Source: Ichthyophis bannanicus
Lineage: Eukaryota > Chordata > Amphibia > Gymnophiona > Ichthyophiidae
DNA: 64,000 nt
Assembly (NCBI GenBank): GCA_033557465.1
Contig: CM066033.1
Location: forward strand, 907,768,808-907,832,807
Direction of reading: 5' to 3'
The notes below the pieces were generated by a model that saw nothing but the letters and a program-made list of their open reading frames with translations, had not been told where the DNA came from and did no database searches. The position numbers were made by a program, and so were the translations under genes. Of this stretch, positions 1 through 11,026 are shown piece by piece (the first letter of the stretch is position 1; each line of letters starts with the position of its first letter).

Positions 1-1046
1 GAAAACAGTTTCAGGTGGCGCATTAACCTTAATCTATGAAAAAAACACCTCATCACGTTGGCTATCTGTGCTCGAAAAGATAATAAGCAGTCCAAAATAA
101 CTCCCAAGTATTGGATCATCTCCTTCAATGGTATCAGATTACCATTTAAAAGACAGAACACTGTAGAAGACAAACCATTCTCATGCTACACAATGAAGGC
201 CTCAGTTTTATTATAATTTATATTTATCCCATTAATAGTCATCCATGCCCAAATTTGATCAAAATATTCTATGATTATCAGTGATGCTATACCAACGTCT
301 ATGGAAAATCTTTCAATAATCAGGATATTGTCTGTAAAATGGTGCTAAATATATGTTAAAAAGAGTCAAAGATAGGGGTGAACCCTGGGAAACACACCTA
401 TGTAGTTTGTGCCATACAGAAACCTTGTTAAACTTCACCTGTTGCTGGCAGCCAGACTAATATGAGTTAAACCACTGCAAAACAGACCTTCTTATCCCTA
501 ATGGGGCTAGTCACTCCAAGAGTGGTATATACCACTGAATCAAAGGCAGCAGCCACATCTATAAAAAGAAGGTAGTAAGCAACCTGCTTGCCTTCCAAGG
601 CATGCAATATCATATCTTTCAATAAGATTAGCAAAGTCTCAGAACTGTGGACAGTTCTAAAATCATGTTGTCTATCGTCAAAAATATGATATGTATCCAT
701 AAAATCATCTTGAGTTTGACAAGGAAGGATAAGCATGAAACTGGTCTATAATTGCCAGTATCCTATGGATCACTGTCTTGACCTTTTGTCTAACTGAGGC
801 TCATTTGCACATGGCGAGCATAGTCCTGGCTAATTGTGAAGTCCCTGCCAACATACACAGAAACAATATTACTGATTCTTTCACAAGCTTAATTGAAGAG
901 ATGAGCACACCATCCAGTGGACAGTATGTCGTGCACATCCTAGTCAAAAGTTGTGAAAAATCTTTAACTGTAACTTCTGAAAAAGTATTCCAGACTCTGC
1001 TACTTTCTTCCACCCTGCCTAGATGCCTTGATTCCACCCCCTCCAC
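1..1046 (-). pseudogene. Decayed L2/CR1-like LINE reverse transcriptase fragment
   Basis: Read on the minus strand this is a broken LINE ORF2. From high to low coordinates I see the RT N-terminal block with a CPLD core (about 1046-800), then QHDFRTVHSSET and FIDVAAAFDSV (about 660-530), which correspond to the GFR..HSTET and LLDLSAAFDTV motifs of the family. Next comes a GVPQGSP-like block full of stops (about 400-350), a degenerate YADD region read as TDNILII (about 345-310), and an IQYLGVILD block (about 125-90). Several stops and frameshifts separate the pieces, so no protein can be made. The element runs off the left window edge. Assignment to L2 versus CR1 is uncertain; non-LTR RT of the jockey group is safe. 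Confidence 0.85.
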
Positions 1047-2440
1047 TCCACATATCAGTACCTACAGTGTACTCATGCACATTCTTATTCTATATTTCTT
1101 GGAGTGCTGTTTGCTCTGTGGCAAATGCCTGCCAGCAAGTTTTAAGTGAATTTGTTTAAAAATGGATAACCCCACTGTTATACTACAGAATTGTTTGCCC
1201 TATTGACTTTAATGCAAATGAACGATCTGAATAATTTGGAGTCCAAAAATAAATCAAATGGATGTCTGAGCCAAACACAAACTGAATCAAAACATTTTGC
1301 CATGCATTTCCTTACTTTTATATCATAGCAGTGCACTTTTTGAGGGGATGTGTTTAGAGAGTAATTGCTTACTGTGATTCTTGTTCTCTAATTACAGCAG
1401 CTCGCTAGATTCATAAAAACTGGGTCACGTACCATGTCAGAAGAACTTTCCAAACTGACAAACTGAACTGGTTGCCAAAACACCAAGCAGTTACCAACTG
1501 CCAGAAAGAAAATAAAGCCCTCGTTCTCATTTATGAAAAGCTTATAAAGAGAACCAAAAGTGCAGCTTCGTAAGGGAACCGACGTGGGTTGTGTGAATAC
1601 ATTCAGCTATTATTAAAAAACAATTACAGTTAAGCAATTACACTTTCTCTAATAAAATGCAGCCTTAATAGATTCACACATATGGAGATTACCAGAACTA
1701 GGATATTTGCCAGAGTGTTAGGCATGTGAATACAGAAGGAAATGAGTTAGTTGTACACTTATTGCAATGGGTTGGAAGATATAGAGAATACAAACAACAA
1801 AATTAGAATAAAAATAGTTGAACTTTACTTTGTGTAGGCAGAGGTTTAATTGCCTTGTTGGACAAGTCAATTAATGAACTCAATAGATCAACCATGCATC
1901 TGGCCAAAACCACCAACCCAATCAAGGGATAATGCCCTAAAACAGAGATAATGAGGTATCTAATTATTAATATGCATACTGCAAGCGAATCACTAAAGGA
2001 AACAAATAAAAGTTTAACAGCTTAAATGCAAACGCTCCAAACAGGCTGAGCACAACTATGATGGTATGAAATACTGAAATAATAGTTGCTGGCTTTTTGG
2101 GGGAAAAGTACTAAACTAAGGCTTAGGAATCTTGACCTTGCCCTGATCCAAGTGTGAGGGAATTCCTTCATAGAGAACAGCTGTGACCAGGTTGTGAGTC
2201 CGCATTCAATCTTCCTCTGTCTTGATGTTTAAATACCAATTGAGTGGCTCACTAGAAGTGCTAAGTAAAAGGGGAATTTTGAAACACCTTTTAGTTCAAT
2301 GCACAGAAAACACTCTTAAAGTACAGATATGTTGAAAAATAAAATAGTTTGGAACATTAAGATTGAACAGCAAGTTTATCATAGGACTCAGGGGACTGAG
2401 AAAAGGCAGAATCAAAGGAATCCTAAATATATTGAGACAA
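1047..2440. other. Unique AT-rich DNA, no gene recognised
   Basis: No convincing coding frame and no match to the repeat families seen elsewhere in the window. AT-rich patches around 1370-1480 and 1940-2060 hold homeodomain-like TAATTA cores but nothing decisive. Confidence 0.4.
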
Positions 2441-2540
2441 TTACTACTACTATTTATTATTTCTACAGTCTCCTAGACATATGCAGCACTATACACTTAC
2501 ACATGAGATGGGCCCTATTATGGGAAGCTTGCAGTCTTGA
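2441..2540 (+). repeat. Retroposon tail fragment (TACTAC... type)
   Basis: A run of ACTACTACTATTTATTATTTCT leads into CTAGACATATGCAGCACTATACAC and a GGGCCCTATT...CTTGCAGTCTT stretch. The same order (TACTAC run, TTTCTATAG, CAGCGCTGTACA, CTTACAATCTAA) occurs at 61813-61945, so the two are diverged copies of one retroposon tail. The parent family is not identified with certainty. Confidence 0.55.
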
Positions 2541-3934
2541 GGAATTTCAACGGAAATGTGTCTTAATACTGAAAATGCACTGGAAAAGGGCCTAGGTCTC
2601 AACGAGAAAGTCAATTTAGTAAATAGGAAAAGTCTAAGGAAACAGAATTGTGCTCTTTAGAAGAAAGAAGGGAAAGGGGAGATGTTACAAACATTTCACT
2701 ATCTAGAAAGGTTCAATAAGATATCAGAAGAGATCATTTTCCATAGAACAAAACTTTCAAAGGCAAGGAGTCATTATATGAAGCTGAAGGAGGCGAGGTT
2801 CAGAAGGAATGAGAAAACATAACTTTCTTTAAAGAGAGGAATGAGGGTTTTTTGCCATGTGCATCCTGTATAAAATCAGCTCCAAATAGGGTACATTATG
2901 TGGACACAAGTAGGCATCTATGTGTCTTTATAAAATACTAGGGGCAAACTGGCAGATATCACAGTTAGATTGCAACTTCAAACATTTACACTTGCTTGGA
3001 TGACCATGACTTCATGGCTCCAGCAAGCATTGCTGTATTGCCTATGATTTTCCTTCCTGTTTCCTGATTAGCCCAAAGTTTGTCTGGTCTACGGTTCTAT
3101 TTAAAATGCTAACTGGATTTTGACTCTTGCTGTAGATATTGATTTCAAAGATTTTTCTTTTGCTATGCTTTTGTGCTAGAAATTATGTCTCTGGTAATAT
3201 ATTTCTAAGCTCATATCCCATACAAAAAACTGTGTTCACTTCAGAGTCACTTAATTGTGAGAAAATTTACATGTGAGGAGTACAGGGAGATAGGAAGGAG
3301 CAGCAAAAAAGGGCTAGGATTCTGACCTTGCATTACTGCCTCAATGCACTAGTCTCATAGCAACCCATAGCCCCTTCCTGCTCAACACAAGGCTACTCAG
3401 ATGTTGATTTCTTACCATCATGACAAAACAAGTCAGCTGAAACCCAAACTCCTTACCTCCAAGTTCTCCCCCAACATGGCAACAAAGCTTCGAAGAATCT
3501 CCAGAAACTCACCTGACACCTCTCCAAGACTTATCTAATCCCTCAAAGCTCTCTAAAGGCACAGTGAGAGGTGCTTAGCTCCTGCTGTCTTGAAGAACAC
3601 TCAGAATCATTCTGGCTGGCTGTACGGAGGTTAAAGTGTGAAGAAGACCTTGGCCAACATTTAACAGCAATGGGACAGCAAAAGATAAGCAAGTCTTCTC
3701 TTGCCAGGAGGAAAGGGTAGAGGAAGTGGGAAGCTTGGGCCTGAGGAGGTTGAGGGGTCTGGGTGGCCTTGTTGCAGACAGCTTATAGACTAATTGTGAA
3801 CCTCAAGGAGGTGGGTAGCTGAGATGGGATGGGACAGGGTTGAATTTGGATATAATTATTTGCCTTCCCTAACCCCCTCTCAAGGCACATTTCATTTCAA
3901 GTACAGTAGCTATGACCTTTCTCAAGAGAGCTTT
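2541..3934. other. Unique DNA, no gene recognised
   Basis: Moderately AT-rich sequence with short frames only. I see no RT, transposase, splice-bounded exon or repeat shared with the rest of the window. Confidence 0.35.
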
Positions 3935-4005
3935 CAACCTAATTTTGTACCTGAGGCAATAGAGTCAAGTGACTGACCAAGGTTACAAGGAGTGTCAAGA
4001 GGACT
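3935..4005 (-). repeat. SINE body fragment
   Basis: Contains TAATTTTGTACCTGAGGCAA then TAGAGTCAAGTGACTGACCA and AAGGTTACAAGGAG. This is a diverged form of the body GAGGCAATAGAGGGTTAAGT... seen at 12975-13022, 46815-46850, 53205-53245 and 53758-53795. By comparison with the tRNA-headed copies it lies in minus orientation and lacks its head. Confidence 0.55.
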
Positions 4006-4009
4006 GAAC

Positions 4010-4316
4010 CCCCATATCCAGCATCTGCCCTTTCTTCCTCCATGCCCAGCCTCTGTCTTCAATGCCCCCATGTCCAGCATCTGCAGTTTCTCCCCTAGCT
4101 CCTCCCCATATCCAGTATCTACTCTCCATGCCATGTCCAGCACATGCCCTTTATCCTCATCTCCCCTCCCATGCCCCCATGTCTAACATCTGCCCTTTAT
4201 CCCCATCTCTCTCCCATACCCAGCATCTGGCCTCCGTGCCCTCATGTCCAGCATCTGCCGTTTTCTCCTATGGCCCCCCCCACCTTGCCCATAATCTGCC
4301 CTCCATCCCTCTTGTG
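4010..4316. repeat. Pyrimidine-rich minisatellite, about 50-bp unit
   Basis: Imperfect tandem repeats built around CATGTCCAGCATCTGCC followed by CTTT, a CCCCATCTC tract and CATGCCCC. At least five recognisable units. Overlapping frames here are a product of the repeat. Confidence 0.75.
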
Positions 4317-4432
4317 GCAATGTTACAATGTAAGCATACGGCTACTTGGTCTGTTGCAAAATTTTGTTATTTGTAAACTGCACTGATACTGAAGAGCGCG
4401 GTATAGAAGAGCATGTAAATAAATAAATAAAT
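4317..4432 (+). mobile_element. 3' tail of an L2-type retroposon
   Basis: Ends with TTTGTAAACTGCACTGATAC, GAAGAGCGCGGTATAGAAGA and (AAATA)n at 4417-4432. This is the same tail as the L2 LINE at 19563-19627 (GTAAACCGCGCTGAT..GAGTGCGGTATACAAGAAC, then AAATA repeats). The tail abuts family G sequence (TTGCACAATGCTG...) directly, so the retroposon either inserted into, or was joined to, that element. Confidence 0.75.
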
Positions 4433-6249
4433 ATTTGCACAATGCTGACATAGGTGTGGGAGTGTGTGTCTGTCTATCCAGTGTGTTGTGGCTGCCTACA
4501 CCTTACTGAGCCCACACTGCTTGCACTGTTTCCAGTGTTAGCCTGCCAATGTGCATAATGAGGAGCAAGGTACTATGGGTATGGGCCGGACAGGGTGGCC
4601 TGGGCAGGGTGCATCTGCACAGGGCATAGGGCAATGGCTGGGACATTGTAGTGGCCGACCACCACCTGCACGGACCGGGTGGCCACAGCATGTCATGCTG
4701 GGAGGTCACTCTCACCCTGACTGAGCAATGACCATGGCATGGCTAGGTTCCCCCATAGTGCTATGCAGTACTTCTCGCAGGTGATATTTATGGGTTTTCT
4801 TTTCTGGGGCCCAATTGCTGACATACCTGCTTGGTGTGTGTGCTCACATCCTATTTTTGGGTGCACACAGTTCCTCCAGGAATGTGCAATATGTACCAGC
4901 TAGCAGACTGTCTGCAGTTAGCATGTGTATGGCTGAAAGACCTTTCAGGGTGCGGTGGGTGGAGACTGACTGTGCTCTCTGCTGATGAATATCAGATAGT
5001 GGTAGGGGGGCAGCTGAGCTTTGCCAGCATTCTGTCTGTCTGTCTGCCTGCCATTGCCTTATTGATGTGTACAGATCTGCATTGACTGCCTTGTAGGGTG
5101 CCTGTTCCCCAGCAGGACTGGGGTTGATGGTCCCCTCTACTGCCACCATTGCAGAGATGTAGAATGTGGATCTGTTGGTGGGAGATCCTTTTCCCCCACC
5201 CTGAGCCACAGAGGGCTGGTTGGCAGGCGCTACATAATCCGCTTTTGGGTCCACACACCCCCCTTCACTTATGTGACTATGGCACCCACACAGGATATGC
5301 ACTATTCTGGGTGCATCATAGTCCACAAGGGCTAGATGTGACTGGGAAATACAGATGGACACAGGTGTATCCTAGGTGTGTTTGCAAGGACTACCTATCA
5401 CACACTGGCACTGATGGGGACCTGCAGCATAGCCTATCTCAGCCAAGCCAGATGCTGCGGACCTGGTGCTGTGCGCCCCACTTCACCCTCAGGGTGAGCA
5501 CAGGACCCGCACAATGTCATGGTCTGTAGCTACTCTGTGCCAGTAACACACATGGTCAGTTCCCCCTACCAGGCCGAGGTGCTGTGGGGGTGCAGTGTTA
5601 GGGTTACATCTGTGTTTGGCCCATACCTTTCTTGCTTTTCAACTTGTGGGACCTTACTGCCCTTGGCCAACATTTTTTGAGTCACCTATACATCCTTGGG
5701 GCATCTTAAGCCATACCTTAGAATCAGCCAGCTTATGGGGTGCCTACTATGGTGCCTTGGGAGTTGACAACCTTTCGACATGGCCTCTGGGGCACATTAT
5801 AACCCGTCTTGGCTGACGTGGTGGTTTAGGATTGCCTTCTGGTGTGCCCTAAAAGGTGCATTAGTTTATGGCACTGGGGTGCGGGTATTTTTAGCTGGCA
5901 GCACAGATTGTTGGACTGTTTCAAGCAGGAAAAGGAATTGCCTTGGCCAACCTTATTCATTAATCCCACTGGGGGACTGAATTCATGACCCCTGTTTCAG
6001 CAGTCATTGTATTAACCAGTGTGCTACACCTCTGTTGCTGTGATTGCAGGTCAGCATGCGAAGTTAAGGTTAATGCACGGTAACGTGCACGGCTCCCTCT
6101 ATCACGCGATAATGGACACGGCGTACTTTCCGCGCGATAACTCGCGATTGCTACCTTAAGACCGGAACGCCCACTCCTTATATGGCATCCTTCACATTAT
6201 CGCTGCAACTAGCACCAGGAACATTAAGACGGTTTAGTAAACATACCCC
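4433..6249 (+). mobile_element. Family G element copy 1, left-truncated
   Basis: From 4433 to about 5610 this is the long central block also found at 32105-33170, 42740-43850 and, inverted, at 36217-36600 and 56150-57260. Shared landmarks are GCACAATGCTG, the CATTATGCACATTGGCA complement, and CCTACCAGGCCGAGGTGCTG. From 5610 to 6249 come a degenerate region, a minus-strand tRNA-like module, and an alpha-type terminus (complement of GCCATATAAGGAGTGGGCGT). It ends exactly in GGTTTAGTAAACATACCCC. The left terminus is missing, replaced by the L2 tail at 4317-4432. The 172-codon minus frame at 4844-5362 is broken in the other copies and I do not consider it a gene. Confidence 0.85.
5975..6038 (-). 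repeat. tRNA-like module in family G copy 1
   Basis: The complement reads GGTGTAGCACACTGGTTAAT (A-box-like TAGCACACTGG) and, 30-40 bases on, GAATTCAGTCC (weak B box). It matches the modules at 12003-12067 and 44398-44472. It is not a tRNA gene: the acceptor stem and CCA context are absent. Confidence 0.6.
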
Positions 6250-6255
6250 AAAGAG

Positions 6256-6420
6256 TAAAAAAAGGCAAAAGAGCAGGGTCTTCAAGACTCTGGCACGCTT
6301 GTAAGTCCCTGTTAGTTCTGCCCCCTCTGATGCAAAAAGCATGCCTCAGAGGGGACGGAACCATCAGAGCTTTACAAGTGCACTGGAGTCTTGAAGACTT
6401 TGCGCTTTTGCTTTTTTTTT
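6256..6420. repeat. 165-bp imperfect hairpin
   Basis: The left arm (AAAAAAAGGCAAAAGAGCAG, then GGTCTTCAAGACTC and a CCCCTCTGATGC segment) is repeated as its reverse complement on the right (GCATGCCTCAGAGGGG ... GAGTCTTGAAGACTTTGCGC ... CTTTTTTTTT). Centre near 6338, arms about 75-80 bp. It begins seven bases after the end of family G copy 1. It could be a fold-back MITE; a small-RNA precursor is possible but unsupported. Confidence 0.75.
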
Positions 6421-6749
6421 CCATTTAAAAGTTGCAGCCACAGGTCAGCATTTTATTTTTTTTTGCGGGCAGTACAGGGCCTGAAGTGGTGCGGGGCTAT
6501 GTGCAGGCAACATGCCTGCACATGCCTAGGGCCAGCTCTGGTTTTAGTTGTCTTTCTCTTTTATACTGTACCATCTTGAAGAGATGAACATATAACATTC
6601 CCCTCTTGGTTTACACCCAGTGGTCTTCCCTTATAATGTCTAACAAGCACTCACAATAAATATCTATGGTGTACCTCTGTGGTTGTTGTCCTTATATCTG
6701 ACCTCCAAGGTACCCAGTGAAGGCTGTCAGAGATCCAACTATGTGAGTG
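6421..6749. other. Short unique interval
   Basis: No gene or recognised repeat between the hairpin and the hAT-1 target duplication. Confidence 0.35.
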
Positions 6750-7385
6750 CCTGCACTCAGGGGCAGCTCAAGGCAATCTGCTGTCTGAGGTGAGGGATGA
6801 GATGCCCCCCCTTAGTGTGTGTGTGTGGGGGGGGGGGAAGGAGGGCTTTCTCAAAGCTTGTCAGACGGCTGCCTGGGTGAGAATCTTCACACTCTTGGCA
6901 AGTGCATATTTCTATATGATTTGCAAGGTATTGTGGGCAATGTAGTTCACTCACACCAGACACAGCTGCTGACAATAATTTAGTTGTGCTCTTGGGTAAA
7001 GCCAATAAGATATTTATTTATGGGGTTATTTCTCCCAACACAGATATGCTTGGTAGCACATAAATTAGGTTACTTGCTTTCAGTGTTAACTTGGAAAAAC
7101 AAAGTCAAAATCAGGAAAACAACAAATGAAAAGCCACAAAGCAAGAAACAAACTGTTCTTTTCAGGTTAACTTCTGATTACTTCCCACATAGATACAGAA
7201 GTGATTCTCTCCTAGCTCACAAGCAATTAGGTAAGGCTTAATTGCTAGCAGTTATCCAGCTGAAACCCCTTAGCTGGCTTGCTTTCTACTGTGTGGGTCA
7301 AATCCTGCTTCAGGAGCTTTTCTGGGTAGATTAAAGAACAAATTTGTATTTCTTTGTGATGGTTGCTGTACTTTATAACAGAAAG

Positions 7386-8423
7386 TTACCAACGGAGTTT
7401 AGACAGAGAACAGTCCATATAAATAGGATCTTCATCTGCTATTATTCCCCCTTGTTCAACAAGCATGGGTTCAATATCATGGATTGGCACAGATGAATCT
7501 CTCAATGTAGTACTTTCAGGAGAATACTTGTTTCCCTGCTGTCTTTCAAGGTTATAGCTAGGGCATAGATCAGTGTTCATACCTGAGCTTCCATTGCTGC
7601 TAGAGTTCCTCTCTATATAGCCTGGCCAGTATGTAGTCCAGTTCTTATGTCCAGCCTTCCAATCCAGATCCCTGGACACTGGATCTCTCTTCACATACCT
7701 TCTGGCACAGGTCTTAGGGTCCCTTCCACGTGCAGCCGTCTCCCTCACAGGTAGCCTCTGGTGATTCCTAGCTCTGCAGCACCATTCCTCTGGCTTTCCC
7801 CAGTCCAATGGTGTATGCTGGCCCTTGGAATACCTCCCAGTACTGCTTTGGACTCTTCTAGACCTCTCAAAGGCTTTTCTCTTCCTTCTTCCAAAGGGTC
7901 TCTTTCCCTCTCTGTCCGTCCGGTTTGGCTTCTGCTTCTGATGATCCTTCAGATGAAACTGATGATCAAACTCAAGCTGATTCTCAGGATACTGAGGACA
8001 ATTCTCTGGATATCCAAGGTGATCATGAAGATGGTCATCTGTAGAATAAACTCTACTCTTATTCTGCTTAGATGAGTGCTCCTCCCTAACACAGCGCAGC
8101 TGTGCTGAATCAGGCCCTGCCCTTTGAGATGAGTGCTTAGGGATTACCTCATAGCCCTCCTGATTGAACACACGTTTTCTCACTTCAGCTCCTCTCATGG
8201 CTGTTGGAAACCTGGTGCATTCTGGGACTGGTAGTCTTTTATGGCAAAATTCTGTTTTCTCATTTCTACCAGCACTGACAGGTTGCTTGTTCAGAGACAC
8301 TTCACCTTTTCTATAGCCCCTTCCTGAGCTATGATAAGCTTCCTTATCACAAGCTCCAGTCAGGGACTGAACCAAACCAAAAAGCCAATTAGACAATATG
8401 GAGGAAATGTAAGATGTTTGCAC
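7386..8423 (-). CDS. Unrecognised 345-residue ORF inside hAT-1
   Basis: This is the longest uninterrupted frame in the window. I see no family match. The N-terminus is weakly hydrophobic (YISSILSNWLFGLVQSLTG, residues 5-23). Residues 130-160 are rich in His, Pro and Gln. Residues about 165-195 are strongly basic (DREGKRPFGRRKRKAFERSR), a likely nuclear-localisation stretch. The C-terminal 60 residues are acidic to neutral with DIEPMLVEQGG and ADEDPIYMD. There is no zinc knuckle, DDE triad or BED finger. The ATG at 8421-8423 is the first in frame. AT-rich sequence follows the stop, with no clear polyadenylation context. It may be a captured gene fragment, a relic ORF of another element nested in hAT-1, or chance. 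345 codons without a stop is unlikely by chance, but coding status is unproven. Confidence 0.4.
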   Translation of the reverse strand: MQTSYISSILSNWLFGLVQSLTGACDKEAYHSSGRGYRKGEVSLNKQPVSAGRNEKTEFCHKRLPVPECTRFPTAMRGAEVRKRVFNQEGYEVIPKHSSQRAGPDSAQLRCVREEHSSKQNKSRVYSTDDHLHDHLGYPENCPQYPENQLEFDHQFHLKDHQKQKPNRTDREGKRPFGRRKRKAFERSRRVQSSTGRYSKGQHTPLDWGKPEEWCCRARNHQRLPVRETAARGRDPKTCARRYVKRDPVSRDLDWKAGHKNWTTYWPGYIERNSSSNGSSGMNTDLCPSYNLERQQGNKYSPESTTLRDSSVPIHDIEPMLVEQGGIIADEDPIYMDCSLSKLRW

Positions 8424-8719
8424 ACCAAGGAACTAGAAGAATGAGCAAGAGCCACAACATAGTTTATAAAACTAAATTATAACTCATTTTTATTTTGTTG
8501 TTATCAACTGCGTTATGGTTCTTGCTTTTTCTTTTTGAACATATATTTTGCATCCACAGAACCCCCTCCCTCGACAGTGGGTGCAGAGCAGAACTAGGAC
8601 ATTCACCACAGAAATCAATATCTTAAAAAATAAAAAAAATCTGATAATGGTCATCTCACTAACAAACATTCTCCAGTACCAGGCATATTGTGAACTAATA
8701 CAAAACTCTACAATAAAAT

Positions 8720-10000
8720 CACTGAGGATCCATAGAGCAAATCTACCATATCAGCACCAACTTCCAAAACTCTCATAAGGAGCCCATCCAAAAAAAATAT
8801 CACTATAAACGCTGCAGTGGGCCCTGGAACATCCAACACCTATTTGAAAAGCTGAACAATTCAGATTACTATAGTACAGATCCCTACATACAAACTCCAT
8901 GTTAACAGAACACCTAGTCTTGATCACACACTCAGAACACAGATCCTCACCAAGTACAGATTAAGTGACCATAACCTAAAAATAAACATGTGTAGATAAA
9001 AATTAAACTGCAACCCCAAAAAGTCAGATTCTGCATACAATGCAATACTAGATAAATAGAAAAAGATGCATTTCCATGTACTGTATAAAATATAAAGATC
9101 ACACCAAGTGCGATCATTAAACTGAAAATAAAATTCTCTTCTGCCTTTGTTGTCTGACCATTTTATTCTCTGAACATGCTGGTCCCTATCTGAGGTTTCT
9201 GCTTTCCTCCACCTCCCAGTAACCCCCCCCCCCCCCAATCTACTTCCCCCCAGGGGCAACATGAGGATGATGCAGGGCCATGTGTGGAGATTCATTGCAG
9301 CATCATTTGCATAAATTTAGTATACTTTGTTTAAAATATATATGCCACCAATCTAAAATCCTAGGTGGCTTCCAAACATATACATGCAATTTATTAAAGC
9401 AGATGTTACAATAAAACAAACATAATAAAACATTACATTTGATTAACGAAAAGTCACTTACACAGCCCCTCCCCCCAATCAAACCAAATTGCACAAAAGA
9501 TTTATTTTGCTATGAACAGATTTGATGAGGAGGGAAGATATAAAATGAGAAACTAATCCTGGTAGCCATGAATTCAAAAGCTGGATTGGATTGTGCTAGA
9601 GCTGTAAAAGTCCGGAACTCAGCAGCAGTGAAGCTATCAGGCTACTAAACAAAATTAAACTAAGACATTCCCTTAAAATTTGAAATTTCCTTGAACTGAA
9701 CTGACAAAATATTTTAAATTTTTCAGTCTGACAGCATAAAGAACGCATAACTGCAAATTTCAAAAACAATACATATTCCAGTATCCCCTCTCCCCCCTAA
9801 CCAACACACTACAGTTGACCTCACCAAGAACCTAGAGTACAGGACCCATAGAGCAAATTTACTATCCATAACAGCACTAATGTCCAAATCTCACACAACA
9901 AGGAGCGTACCCAGAAAAAGGCAGTGCCATAAATATTGCAGTGGGCCCTAGAACATCCATATTCCTATTCAGAAAGCTGAACAAGCCAGATTATTACACC
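8720..10000. repeat. Internal direct repeat pair in hAT-1
   Basis: A segment near 8725-8875 (CCATAGAGCAAATCTACCAT ... GCAGTGGGCCCTGGAACATC ... AAAGCTGAACAA) recurs near 9846-9998 (CCATAGAGCAAATTTACTAT ... GCAGTGGGCCCTAGAACATC ... AAAGCTGAACAA). A related segment lies in hAT-2 near 48450-48500. Between the two copies is AT-rich sequence without genes. Confidence 0.7.
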
Positions 10001-10002
10001 TT

Positions 10003-10640
10003 CTCCCCATGTCAGTTCCCTTCCAGCTATCTCCTTCCCCCTCTGTCAGCTCCCTTCTAGCCCCATCTTTCCCTCTTTCCCCCTCTGTCAGTTCCTTTCC
10101 AGCCCTCTCTTTCCCCCTCTGTCAGCTCCTTTCCAGCCCCCTCTTTCCCCCTCTGTCAGCTCCTTTCCAGCCCTCTCTCCCCTCTGTCAGCTCCATTCCA
10201 GCCCTCTCTTTCTCACTCTGTCAGCTCCCTTCCAGCCCTCTCTTTCCCCCTCTGTCAGCTCCCTTCCAGCCATCTCTTTCCCCCACTGTCAGCTCCCTTC
10301 CAGCCCTCTCTTTCCCTCTCTGTCATCACCCTCCAGCCATCTCTTTTCCCCTCTATCAGTTCCCTTCCAGCCCCCTCTTTCCCCCTCTATCAGCTCCCTT
10401 CTAGTCCTCTCTTTCCCCCTCTGTCAGCTCCCTTCTCTTTCCCTCTCTGTCACCACCCTCCAGCCATCTCTTTTCCCCTCTGTCAGGTCCCTTCCAACCC
10501 CCTCTTTTCCCATCTGTCCCCCTGTCAGCTCCCTTCCAGCCCCCTCTTTCCCCCTCTGTCAGCTCTGTTACGCTCCCCCTCCTTCTCCTCTTTCAGTTCC
10601 GTTCCGTTCCACCTCCTTCCCCCGTGTCAGCTCCATTCCT
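10003..10640. repeat. Minisatellite of about 34 bp in hAT-1
   Basis: Roughly 15-18 imperfect copies of CCCTCTGTCAGCTCCCTTCC plus AGCCCTCTCTTT. The Ser/Pro-rich frame over it is an artefact of the repeat. Confidence 0.9.
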
Positions 10641-10686
10641 GCCTCCTCCTTTCCTTGGCAACCGTGGATCCTGCGTCCCTCAGCAT

Positions 10687-10879
10687 CTGCAATAGTGGTA
10701 ATAATTTAAAATTAAAACAAAACTGGTGTGGAGCCTTCCGGTTCTATGGAACCTGTGCTGCTGTGTCCCGCCCCCAAAAGGAAGTGATGCTAGAGTGGGA
10801 TGCAGCAGCAGAGGTTCCATAGGGCCGGGAGGCTCCACATCAGTTTAGTTTTAATTTTAAGTTATTACCGCTATCGCAG
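10687..10879. repeat. 193-bp palindrome near the hAT-1 right end
   Basis: The left arm starts CTGCAATAGTGGTAATAATT and continues through GGTGTGGAGCCTTCCGG and TATGGAACCTGTGCTGCTG. The right arm is its reverse complement, ending ATTACCGCTATCGCAG. Arms are about 75-80 bp with a short central spacer around 10770-10795. hAT-2 has a larger palindrome in the same subterminal position. Confidence 0.9.
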
Positions 10880-11026
10880 CCACAGCAGCTTGTCCACTTT
10901 TTTTTTTTTAAATCTGAAGGTGGAGTGAGGCAGCTGTTTTGGGGCATTTTTTGCCACCCCCAAAAGTTTGCCACCTGAGGTCACCACCTCACTCTGCCTC
11001 ATTATAGAGCCGCTCTTGCCTGCACT

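Larger units (their letters stand above)
6758..11018. mobile_element. hAT-1: complete hAT-type element
   Basis: Begins CAGGGGCAGCTCAAGGC and ends GAGCCGCTCTTG, matching the CAGGGGCGGCTC terminal type of hAT elements. It is flanked by perfect 8-bp copies of CCTGCACT (6750-6757 and 11019-11026), the hAT target-duplication length. Inside are an unknown 345-codon ORF on the minus strand (7386-8423), an internal direct repeat, a pyrimidine-rich minisatellite and a 193-bp palindrome before the right end. No hAT transposase motifs (BED zinc finger, C-terminal dimerisation block) are visible, so I read it as non-autonomous. Poly-C and (GT)n/poly-G runs occur at 9225-9236 and 6815-6838. Confidence 0.9.

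Noticed and set aside
4844..5362. 172-codon minus frame in family G copy 1 as an element-encoded protein
   Set aside because: The homologous DNA in copies 2, 4 and 5 breaks this frame, so similarity is at DNA level only.
7761..8075. Plus-strand frames opposite the 345-codon ORF, including an acidic Ser/Asp-rich reading ending near 8043
   Set aside because: Shorter than the minus frame and probably its shadow, though the acidic reading is not fully excluded.
10009..10404. Ser/Pro/Leu-rich ORF as a mucin-like protein
   Set aside because: It follows a pyrimidine-rich minisatellite with a unit length that does not keep frame.
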